DNA from: Prostheceraeus crozeri
Taxonomy: Eukaryota > Platyhelminthes > Polycladida > Euryleptidae
DNA length: 64,000 nucleotides
Reading direction: 5' to 3'
Assembly (NCBI GenBank): GCA_907163375.1
Contig: CAJQUW010011531.1
Span: 186,001-250,000, forward strand
Under the pieces are notes generated by a model. That model was not told the DNA's origin. It searched no databases and saw nothing but the letters and a program-made list of their open reading frames with translations. How positions within the stretch are numbered: the first letter of the stretch is position 1; the number at the start of each line of letters is the position of its first letter. Below are positions 1 through 8,518 of the stretch, piece after piece. A program made the position numbers and the translations under genes.

Positions 1-240
1 GTTCTTCCTTCGACGGTTTTCAAAACCGGAGACGCATGCAAACTTTGTCTCTGAAGAATTTCTGGAGGCAGTTGACGCCAATGTCTCTTGCATTGTGCCC
101 ACCAGAGTGCATTTTTTGCCAGTAATTTTCTTGTCAACGGAACCGAGGTTGAAAAAGTTGTCACACATCACATGGTATCCTACAGTCCATTTCCTAAATC
201 GTTGCGCAGCCCAAAATATTCTTGCATCTTTTGTATATTC
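1..240 (-). pseudogene. piggyBac-like transposase remnant (cut by window start)
   Basis: On the minus strand the first 180 bases read as an open stretch containing CDNFF followed 20 residues later by TLVGTM. That is the layout around the second catalytic aspartate of piggyBac transposases, where (V/C)DNFF is followed by a (T)LVGT(M/I)R block. Just upstream (about 181-240) recognisable residues continue only after a change of frame, so the copy is degenerate. The rest of the transposase would lie before base 1. It is a different copy from the piggyBac at 41.3-46.8 kb. No terminal repeat can be seen. Assignment rests on this one motif block. Confidence 0.5.
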
Positions 241-2329
241 TCATCAAATTTAGTAGCAAGCTGATACTCGATTATTAAATTTATCTACTTGGTCAGCCTT
301 CACACCTGGTTTTGGGAGACATTGTGGCTTGCCTCAATGAAGTAATTGATGATTGTCTGCTTTCTTTCTTCCACGATGTTATTTCAGACATCAATATCAT
401 GTTGGCCTTGGCCCTCATGTCACTCACTGTCTCTGTCATCATTAATGAGCCGCTCCACTTATCGGACGCAAGCGTCAGCATTCCCATTCCCACGACACAA
501 AGGAAATGCTACTGTTTGCTGTGAACAGGTGCAGACGAGACAAGCCCTAGTCTGATTCGAGATTCGAAATTTTCTGACCGCAAGTGAGGGAAATAATGAC
601 TCATCCAATGACTGAATATGGGAATAATGCAAATTTGTAGTTTGTCGGTGAACGGATGGACCGATTTTGATAAAACTCACATATTCTTGGAGCTGATGAC
701 ACCAGCATTATCTTAAATCCAAGCTTGAAAACTCCAGCGTTAATACAACAAACACTATCAAGTTGCGTGCAGTTGACCGTTAAAAACATAATTTTATCCA
801 ACAAATAGCACAGAATCAGTGTAAGCTGAGTGATATTATACCAAATATTGTCGGAATTTGAAAAAAATTATGTTATCTGAAAGCTCATCAAAAGCGTGAT
901 TCAATGGGGATAATCTTGATTTTCTATAATGAGAAATTTCGTCTGTAGGCATCGGTGAAAAATTTTACCAAAAATTCATACATCTAAGTCTGCTGACCAC
1001 AGCTGACTCGACACAACCTAAACCCTCTGCCAAATTAAAGTGCATAAAATGACCTTTCACATGGTACAAAGTTTATTGAAATTGAGCATCTTCATCAATG
1101 AAAATATCGTGTCAGACTTTTTTAGCAACAATTTTTCGGTAAAGTTCATTATTACTGTATCCATAGAGTAAGTATATTAGGTAGAGTAGTAACTCCGCAT
1201 TTATTAAATCCCCAATGTGTATACAGTTTCGATTTTATTAAATGAAGTAGAGGTGAATATAGTTGGATATTGTTGCCAAATGTGAGATATGCCAATTTTG
1301 CAGCTTTGAAGAAATTACCACGGAATTGACTGATCATGATAAGTAATGCAGAAGGAATGATGGTATTTTACAGATCCTCCGTGTCGTGCCAGCCTTGGAG
1401 AGGCAATGTTTGTTAAAGTAACAATTCGATTACTTTCATGCTCAACCTGCAGAGTATTTTCTAAAGCGTGATCATATCACAGGCAACTGATAGAGCAACT
1501 GGTCACAATCAAAAACAATTATTTCAATTAAATTTAAAAGATGTAAGAGTCCACACATCGCAACTGATATTCAAGAAATGAAACATATAAATTTAGTAAA
1601 TCATAAAATCATGCCGATGAAAATACAATAAAAAACTTGAAACTTTAGCCAGGAAAGCACAATTAGAACTCGACTTTTTCATGAAGACTTCATGCTTACT
1701 TTGCTTCCATCAGAATGCGGTTCATGAAATTCCCTTGATAATCAGCTTAATTTCCGCCTGTTTATGATGCCTGTTAGCAAATATTCATTCCTTTGATATC
1801 CAACTTGTTTCACACTACTTATAAAGTGGACGTCATCGCGGTACTATATAAATACAGGAACAATTTGAAAAATTTTAGCTTTATAAAAACTGCTCAAATA
1901 ATTTTTTGGACTGCAGGAACGTAATCTCCATAAAGTAACTCCACTAGTAATCTCCATAAAGTAATAAAGTCCCACGTAATCTTGCATCAAAGAAAACGTC
2001 AAAATTTTTTATGAGGCCTACTGACGACGACTATGACCACTTATGAAAGTTAAGTGCTGTATCTGCCAAAATAATATATGGAACATAGGGGTTTTATGGT
2101 AAATCGTTTATCAAAGTTGAATCAGGACTTCAACACGAAAATTACATTTGAACATGAGTTGACTTTCTTGTGCAATTATTTTTGAAACGCTATGTATTAA
2201 ACAAGGAGAAGAGCAAGTAAATTCACTACTATGTCAGTGACGACACTACAATCAAGTTCTGTGGTAGCCATAAGGAAATCCATTGAACACATATTTATTC
2301 GCAACATCAGCAGCAAGTCAAAACTTTAT
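241..2329. other. AT-rich stretch without recognisable gene
   Basis: Only short open frames (about 60-75 codons) with no family signature and no consistent splice structure. Bases 300-500 may hold further decayed piggyBac sequence, but no motif confirms this. Likely intron or intergenic host DNA. Confidence 0.4.
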
Positions 2330-3190
2330 GCCTCCATCCAGCATTCATTTGATAGCTCAGAATGAGATTTGTCATTATTATGATTGACCTCTTAGGGTAG
2401 ATTTCTCCCGTAGTTTGTAGAAATGCAAAATTGCTGGGTACAGGTGGCTTGGCTAATTTGCCTATAAAGTAAATGAAAGTGTCATGACAGCGATTATTAT
2501 TTTTATAGTAGTTATCAAAGACATTTTTCTGCTAACAAAATGATATTCACAAAATTTCTTGCGGGCACAATACATTTCATTTAGTGACTGTGAGTTAAGT
2601 AGCAGATTGTAAATTTGAGACAGACATTTTTATTTCAACTTCAATTCGACTTCTTATTTCAATTGTATTCCGACAAGTGACATCGGTCACATCACTTGCG
2701 AGTGTGATGTTTAAATGAAAATCATCATCCTCTAGGAATTTCAGCTAACTACATAAAATAAGCTAAGATTAAGCCTACTGTACAAAATATTAAATCTATA
2801 ATGAACTTTGAAGAAAAGAAAATAAAATACATGTGAAACTACAGTATAGGTAGTGAACTTGCTAGAATCGACCGACAAAGTCTAACCTCGAACTGGAACT
2901 ACTCCATGAAGAAAATGAAATACGGAACTAGACTTGTTATTAATGGACCAATTGGTGACTAGCTATTCATGAAATTCAATCTACCTCTCAAGAGGACCGG
3001 TCAATGCACAGAGATCACAGAGATAAATTGCCTTCTCTGCGTGTTTCAGTCTAGAGATGACATTAATCAGCACTGGTTGTCACGGTCAGAACTAGTCGGG
3101 CAAGAAGATCAATTTCACATTGAAAGTAATACAAATTCAAGTCCTAATTCTGACGAACCAGGGGCGACCGCACAGAGACACTGCTAGGCT
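2330..3190. repeat. Unclassified dispersed repeat, inverted partner at 38580-39740
   Basis: The reverse complement of 39540-39730 aligns with about 2355-2550 at roughly three quarters identity. Shared stretches include GACCTCTTAGGG, CTAATTTGCCTATAA and CTGCTAACAAAATGA in the same order. The partner around 38585-38690 also matches 3020-3060 (GATAAATTGCCTT and TCTAGAGATGAC). No long frame is seen, so this is probably a non-autonomous element or old duplication. Boundaries are approximate. Confidence 0.5.
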
Positions 3191-3693
3191 AGCAAATCTG
3201 TAAAAGCATCACTAGCCCATTGGGGTGCGCACAGGGGACTGTTAAGTCATTATTGGTTACGGTCTTGGTTCTGTGATTGGTTTTTGTAAACATCAACAGG
3301 CTACCTACGCTTACCGATTACCTAGTCATGGTAATGACAATAGCACTCATTGAATGCTAATTGTGTTTCTGCTATGTGGTTGCTGACATTGCGGGCACAC
3401 GTGAATAAAGGATCTCTCCGTCAATATACTATTTATGAATGACTTATGGTTTCATGCCGCAATTTTCTTTGACTGGTGCATGTATATTAGAAAGCTTCAT
3501 TATCATAAATAGCACACTGATTTAACAAGTAAACAGTCAGCACAGAAACGAATAATCGTAACCCTGATATCATGATATGTCCACGACGATTTTCAATGTA
3601 TAACTGCAAGCAGGTTTGAGAGGAGAGAAATGACTATGTAATACGCATTGTTCAATAGAAATGCAAAAGTCATAGTTCTGACAATGCCAAAAG
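3191..3693. other. Non-coding flank left of the nested elements
   Basis: No gene is seen. The open frames crossing 3600-4160 are produced by the GC-rich terminal repeat of Polinton A and have no family signature. Confidence 0.4.
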
Positions 3694-3706
3694 GCGTGCA
3701 GACAAT
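3694..3706 (+). repeat. 13-bp direct repeat flanking the tyrosine-recombinase element (left copy)
   Basis: GCGTGCAGACAAT occurs here and again, in the same orientation, at 31374-31386. The two copies bracket the recombinase gene and the Polinton nested beside it. Short direct repeats at both ends are expected when a circular intermediate integrates through a tyrosine recombinase at a matching site. An inverted copy with one mismatch follows at 3708-3720, making a local hairpin. Confidence 0.5.
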
Positions 3707-3742
3707 CATTGTCCGCACGCTTTTTTTATTTTTCAAAAATGC

Positions 3743-3748
3743 CATAAA
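3743..3748 (+). repeat. Target-site duplication of Polinton A, left copy
   Basis: CATAAA directly precedes the first base of the left terminal repeat and recurs immediately after the right terminal repeat at 29560-29565. A 6-bp duplication is the known Polinton/Maverick hallmark. Confidence 0.9.
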
Positions 3749-4565
3749 AGTAGTAAGTAAAACTCCACTTCTGGACCGCGCAAGATGGCCGCCGTCGCTG
3801 ACGTCCCCCCCCTCTGGAACGGCAGAGTGTCGTGGTCGGCCGCCGTGGTGCTTTGAGTCTGACGTCCCCCCCTCTGGAACGACAGAGTGTCGTGGTGTGC
3901 CGGCCACGTGAGTCCGCAAGGTTCGCTGACGTCCCCCCCCTCTGGAACGGCAGAGTGTCGTGGTCGGCCGCCGTGGTGCTTTGAGTCAGACGTCCCCCCC
4001 CTCTGGAACGACAGAGTGTCGTGGTGTGCCGGCCAAGTGAGTCCGCAAGGTTCGCTGACGTCCCCCCCCTCTGGCCGGCCGTCGTATAGCGCGCGGTGAT
4101 GTGCTGTCGAGGTTGGCGTGGTGTGCCGGCCAGGTTGGGAGGGTGGACTGTTGTAGCTCACCTGAAAAAATCCGAAGTGTCAGAGTGGCTTTGTATGGGT
4201 AAAATTTCAAAAATTTTCCAAAGTGTGTCATTTCGACCTGGGACCTTCACCAAAACATTTTTCATCAAATTTCACTGACCTCCCCCCCCCCGACAGCAAT
4301 CTTCTAACTTTGGTTCTAGTGGACGGATTTTGTCTTACAGCTACTCGTTTGAAAGAGGAGAAAAAACTGCTCGACGCCATTTTTGCCGCGAGTCAATCGG
4401 ACCAGCCGTTCAAAAGTTAGAGCTGTTACAAGATTTTAGGTCGGAGCTCACCTGAAAAAATCCTAAGTGTCAGAGTGACTTTGTATGGGTAAAATTTTGA
4501 AAATTTTCCAAAGTGTCGCATTTCGACCTGGGACCTTCACCAAAACATTTTTCATCAAATTTCAC
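3749..4565 (+). repeat. Left terminal inverted repeat of Polinton A
   Basis: Matches the reverse complement of 28925-29559. The left copy is longer because a 128-bp GC-rich unit (starting at 3797 and 3925, each with the C-run and CTCTGGAACG motifs) is duplicated relative to the right arm. It then continues into a tandem array of a 295-bp unit. Runs of 8-11 C suggest slippage. Confidence 0.85.
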
Positions 4566-5340
4566 TGACCTCCCCCCCCCCCTCGGGAGAGCTAGCTTCG
4601 ATCTTGGCTTCTAGTGGACGGATTTTGTCGTGCTATAGCTCGTTTGAAAGCTAAGAGTGAGACAAATTCAGTGAAAAAAACGCCTTGTTCATATCTGTCT
4701 TCGTTCAAAAGTTAGAGCTGTTACAAGATTTTAGGTCGGAGCTCGCTCACCTGAAAAAATCCTAAGTGTCAGAGTGGCTTTGTATGGGTAAAATTTTGAA
4801 AATTTTCCAAAGTGTCGCATTTCGACCTGGGACCGTCACCAAAACATTTTTCATCAAATTTCACCGACCTCCCCCCCCTCGGGAGAGCTAGCTTCGATCT
4901 TGGCTTCTAGTGGACGGATTTTGTCGTGCTATAGCTCGTTTGAAAGCTAAGAGTGAGACAAATTCAGTGAAAGAAACGGCTTGTTCATATCTGTCTTCGT
5001 TCAAAAGTTAGAGCGGTTACAAGATTTTAGGTCGGAGCTCGCTCACCTGAAAAAATCCTAAGTGTCAGAGTGGCTTTGTATGGGTAAAATTTTGAAAATT
5101 TTCCAAAGTGTGTCATTTCGACCTGGGACCTTCACCAAAACATTTTTCATCAAATTTCACCGACCTCCCCCCCCTCGGGAGAACTAGCTTCGATCTTGGC
5201 TTCTAGTGGACGGATTTTGTCGTGCCATAGCTCGTTTGAAAGCTAAGAGTGAGACAAATTCAGTGAAAGAAACGGCTTGTTCATATCTGTCTTCGTTTAG
5301 ATGTGAGACGCCATTTAAGATTTTGGGACATTGGCGAAAA
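4155..5340 (+). repeat. Four tandem copies of a ~295-bp subterminal unit
   Basis: Units start with GCTCACCTGAAAAAATCC at about 4155, 4446, 4742 and 5040. Each contains TTTCGACCTGGGACC, a C-run and GTGGACGGATTTTGTC. One unit equivalent lies in the right terminal repeat, so the left arm has been expanded. No gene. Confidence 0.85.
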
Positions 5341-5660
5341 GCGACAGAGTTAGAATTTGGGACGTTTTGGTGTGTAGCGCCCAAACGAAGCATCGGATGG
5401 GAAAACGGAGGCCAGATTCGGATTCAGCGTGAAATTCTGCATCAGTATGGTGAATTTGAACGCAATCAGAGAGAAAAAATTTTCGCTGACGTCCCCCCCC
5501 CCGGCACCGATCTTCCAACTTTGGTTCTAGAGATCGTAGAAAGTCGTGCAATAGTTCGTTTGAAAGCTAAGAGTGAGACAAATTCACTGAAAGAATCGGC
5601 TTGTTCATATCTGTCTTCGTTTAGATGTGAGACGCCATTTAAGATTTTGGGAGATTGACG
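5219..5660 (+). repeat. Diverged direct repeat of ~120 bp inside the left arm
   Basis: The segment with TTTGAAAGCTAAGAGTGAG through GCCATTTAAGATTTTGGGA occurs at about 5219-5341 and again at 5541-5660. A 150-codon open frame across it is a product of the repeat rather than a gene. Confidence 0.7.
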
Positions 5661-5763
5661 AAAAACGACAGAGTTAGAATTTCCCAAGAAACAGCTCCAG
5701 CGGACGAATGAAGGCTCGGATTGGTAAACGGAGGCCAGATTTGGAATCAGCTTGATGTTATTG

Positions 5764-5812
5764 TCCAATGAGGATCATCATCCAATGAGAATCAAGCATT
5801 TCTATATAAATA
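5764..5812 (+). promoter_or_regulatory. CCAAT/CCAAT/TATA promoter of the spliced left-arm gene
   Basis: Two CCAAT boxes (5764-5768, 5782-5786) are followed by TCTATATAAATAG (TATA at about 5802-5809), about 100 bp before the ATG at 5911. The geometry is that of an RNA polymerase II core promoter. Initiation is expected around 5830. Confidence 0.65.
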
Positions 5813-5910
5813 GCGAGCCTTCCACAGTGAGAATCATTCCATCGTTGAATCACACGAGTGACGGACGCACATTTCCTCTCTCTAGTTCCCTATTCTATTA
5901 TCCAACTAAA

Positions 5911-6528
5911 ATGGTAAGTCGCTACTTTCCTCCCTCTCCTCCCTTGAACGTAAACGTAATACAATCTTTTCCATTTTCAGGCATCTACTCCATCTGCTGC
6001 ACTAGTAGGACAAAATGGCGGTCAAACGTTACAAGGTTCGCTACGATCAGATCATCTACAACTGAGGCCAGTGGAAGAAACATCCAAGGTACATAATCCT
6101 ACACTGATACAGCGTAAATTTAAACAAACTTGCGTTATGACGATCATGGCGTAGTACTCCAAACGGGAATGCTCCCTTCCACGGATGTCAAGATAATGCA
6201 CAATCAGTATGGGGACTACATACTGATCCCCGTGAGTCCGTACATTCGCCACCAACTTGATATTATTGAGGAGTACGTGACATTAAATATGGACATTCCT
6301 ACTCCTCTTGCTCAAGAGTGGAAGGCGAGAGATGACAAGGATACTTCCTATAGAAAGATTTGGGATGGTAATCAAATTTGCCTACCGGTATCACATTGGT
6401 GCACTTACTATAAGAAGGAGGGAGATCATTCAACACCCATCACATGCGACGAGCTCGGAGAAGGTACTTGGGATATCCTTTTCAAAGTGAATGGGCTATA
6501 TTATGGTCGGCATAAGGATAATAAATAG
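5911..6528 (+). pseudogene. Spliced Polinton A gene of unknown function; intron directly after the start codon
   Basis: The ATG at 5911-5913 is immediately followed by GTAAGT, and a pyrimidine-rich tract ends in TTTTCAG at 5980. A 67-bp intron therefore splits codon 1 from codon 2. Exon 2 stays open to a TAG at 6151. The conserved-looking remainder continues in another frame from about 6130 to 6528, so one indel near 6130 breaks the gene. The C-terminal part has IPVSPYIRHQLDI and GTWDILFKVNGLYYGRHKD. The promoter upstream has CCAAT and TATA boxes. I do not recognise the family. A beta-rich (OB-fold-like) DNA-binding role is a guess only. First gene of the left arm. Confidence 0.55.
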
Positions 6529-6545
6529 CCTCTCTCTCCATGCAT

Positions 6546-6843
6546 ATGGAATCCATCCTATATATTCCAAATCCACCCAACGTGGACGACATAATTGATC
6601 AAATCCTTAACAGCAGTGGTACGAAGCGCAAGTCGGAGAAGAATGCTGCCTCAAAACGCAAATAAAAGAAGGAGAATTACTAGTCCTTTCATAACTCTAC
6701 CCTATGACAATTCGCTTATGTGCTTTGAGTGTCGTAGACGTGGTCTTATTAGATACATTTTACTTCTTCGTTGCCATCATATCATTTGTGTATTTTGTCG
6801 TGAAAAGCATCGATGTAATTCTTCATTTTGTAATATGTTATAG
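6546..6843 (+). pseudogene. Small RING-like zinc-finger protein (frameshifted)
   Basis: The reading frame begins at ATG 6546 just after the previous gene and reaches a TAA at 6663 within a lysine/arginine-rich stretch. A second frame then carries CFECRRRG, RCHHIICVFC and CNSSFC up to 6840. This spacing (CxxC, CHH, xxC, CxxxxC) looks like a RING-type zinc finger. Small RING proteins in DNA viruses are often ubiquitin ligases or regulators of host factors; that role here is inference. The basic stretch before the break could be a nuclear localisation signal. Neighbours on both sides are also short plus-strand genes with narrow gaps. Confidence 0.45.
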
Positions 6844-6895
6844 AACGTTTCCTTAGATTTGTAAATTTCCGTTTTAGGCTTCTATCATCATTTTT

Positions 6896-7426
6896 ATGGA
6901 TTGTGAGGGTGAACCTGTACAGGAGCTCAGTGCTATTGCTATGAACAATTGGACATATCAGATTGTCAGTGTCTATCATCAACATGCCAACTGCAATCCC
7001 AATGTTGATCAATGGGCGAGAAAACACATTCATGGACTTAATCTGAAATATTTGCAAGACTATGGCTTTTCTTGTGAGAGTGCTCTTCTTATTGACTTTA
7101 AACGATGGTTAGCTGCTTTCAATGTTATACGCATCTTTTGTAATAATCCTGGTAAGGAGAGGAAAGTATTTCCCAATCTAATCATTGATGATATTTTGCT
7201 CCCACCTTGGGATAGTAGAGTGAATCAACATTATCATGAAGTCACGAAACGTTTTAAGGATTTGTCTGTTCCTATTTTGTCTGTTCGTTGTAGTAGCTAC
7301 GTTCATAACCAATGCTTCTTTCCTCCTTACCTCAACACTGCCAAAGTCCTGTATGGTTATCATTGCTCGCTGTATGATAGTTACCAGCTGTATCTATTTT
7401 ATCTCTTTCAAACCATTGATTTATAA
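6896..7426 (+). CDS. DEDDh-type exonuclease-like protein
   Basis: 176 residues. The start MDCEGEPVQELSAI has the DxE of exonuclease motif I of the DEDD superfamily. The C-terminus has HCSLYDSYQLYLF, an H-x4-D arrangement like motif III of the DEDDh subgroup. An aspartate in the middle (LIIDDILLPPWDS) could supply motif II. If correct, it removes nucleotides 3' to 5' and could proofread, process ends or degrade host nucleic acid. Hydrophobic residues expected before the DxE in this fold are missing at this ATG. A possible splice acceptor (TTTTAG) lies just upstream, so a short 5' exon may exist. Sits between two small RING-like genes. Confidence 0.45.
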   Translation: MDCEGEPVQELSAIAMNNWTYQIVSVYHQHANCNPNVDQWARKHIHGLNLKYLQDYGFSCESALLIDFKRWLAAFNVIRIFCNNPGKERKVFPNLIIDDILLPPWDSRVNQHYHEVTKRFKDLSVPILSVRCSSYVHNQCFFPPYLNTAKVLYGYHCSLYDSYQLYLFYLFQTIDL

Positions 7427-7513
7427 TGCATGCTTGTTACCGTTATTCAATAAATGTTACTATGAGAAGAGTTGTTGTTTTCATGCAATGGATGGGTTAG
7501 ATAAAGGGCGATC

Positions 7514-7925
7514 ATGTCTTTCTCAAACGACTGCGGAACATTACATTTTCATAGGCAAAGTTTAACAGGAGCTGTTCAAGATTTTGTGATAAATTTTCAT
7601 AAAGATGAGACCGACATCGAAGCAGTGGTTGATGATGCTAGCACTCTATTTCTAGCGTTAATAAATACATTCTCTGATAGCATTGTCATGGCGCGATTAG
7701 TTGCGAAAATTAAGTTTAGTCATTTTGGAAAGGAAGAGGTGGAAAGTCGCTCTTTCCATTTTGCTTCTTATTCAATGGAAGTGGTAGATCACCCCGAAGA
7801 ATTTTTTTAAAAGACATATGATAAAAATTGCTGAACGTCTTAACGCATTTAACCATCATGGTAGCAGTCTAGTGATTGAAGCGATTTCAGATATTCACAT
7901 TCAACTTTCCATAAAGAAAAATTGA
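7514..7925 (+). pseudogene. Polinton A protein of unknown function (frameshift in T-run)
   Basis: The ATG at 7514 opens 98 codons ending in a run of seven T at 7802-7808. A shift by one base there continues an open frame to TGA 7923. The break is therefore a probable slippage indel. The sequence has alternating hydrophobic strands (DFVINFHKDET, ARLVAKIKFSHF, VIEAISDIHIQLSI). It resembles in general shape the small N-terminal domain or separate ORF that often accompanies Polinton-type PolB genes, but no diagnostic residue allows a firm family call. Follows the exonuclease-like gene by 88 bp and precedes a membrane/RING gene by 3 bp. Confidence 0.4.
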
Positions 7926-7927
7926 AA

Positions 7928-8182
7928 ATGCAGTGGTACTTGATTGTAGCACAACTGGTTTTCGAGCTATGTCTGCTCACTCTCGAAGTATATTCCTTCT
8001 GTACATGCGTCTATTATTTAGAAAAGGCTAGCAAATTCATATCTTCAAAAAGACTTGCTATAGACATCAGTAACGGTGAAACTATGTGTTGTGATGTATG
8101 TAAGCGAAAGGATGGAAATGAAAAGCGCATCTTCAAGAGATGTAAGCACGCTTTTTGTCAACGCTGTTTCATACGTAATTAA
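7928..8182 (+). CDS. Membrane-anchored RING-like protein, C-terminally short
   Basis: 84 residues from ATG 7928. Residues about 3-35 form one hydrophobic segment (YLIVAQLVFELCLLTLEV), a likely signal anchor. The tail has CCDVC, then RCKHAFCQRC, six zinc-ligand positions of a RING. The final CxxC pair is absent before the stop. Either this is a minimal variant or the 3' end was lost when the LINE landed just downstream. By analogy with membrane RING proteins of DNA viruses it could act on membrane targets; this is inference. Confidence 0.4.
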   Translation: MQWYLIVAQLVFELCLLTLEVYSFCTCVYYLEKASKFISSKRLAIDISNGETMCCDVCKRKDGNEKRIFKRCKHAFCQRCFIRN

Positions 8183-8518
8183 TAATAATAAGCGTATATA
8201 TATTTGTTTCAGAATGAAAATCATACATTGCTTTGAGCAAAAAGACACAGGTTATAAGTGAAGAAAAGTAGTACAAATACAAACTCGCATAAGTCATTTA
8301 GCAAAATAAACGAAAATCACTTCAGTAGCACAATAACAGCATCATGGACGTCATCCTTGTTTTCTCGATCCAGAAAATGAAGTATTATAGAGAGGAATAC
8401 AATACGGAACAAATGATTTGATTCTACGATGTGTTTTACACATAGGCTGGCGAAGCAAACCAGAATAGGTGAGTCGCTGTGGAAATAGGTGATGCAGAAT
8501 GTTATTCGGGTTTTCAAG
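8183..8518. other. Junction between Polinton A left arm and 3' end of the LINE
   Basis: No gene. Holds the 3' untranslated region of the minus-strand LINE. The exact junction and target duplication could not be placed: no clear A- or microsatellite tail is visible in 8183-8330. Confidence 0.4.

Noticed and set aside
3593-4161. Overlapping open frames of 80-140 codons on both strands
   Set aside because: They are side effects of the GC-rich tandem repeat in the Polinton A terminus, and mirror-image frames occur in the right terminus.
4270-5200. C-runs as possible G-quadruplexes
   Set aside because: Each is a single homopolymer run per unit, not four spaced G-tracts; variable length is explained by slippage.
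5206-5658. 150-codon open frame on the plus strand
   Set aside because: It consists of two copies of the left-arm direct repeat; the peptide repeats with it and matches no family.
8166-8222. Possible short intron (GTAATT...TTTGTTTCAG) at the end of the membrane RING gene
   Set aside because: Splicing would lead straight to a stop and add no further zinc ligands.
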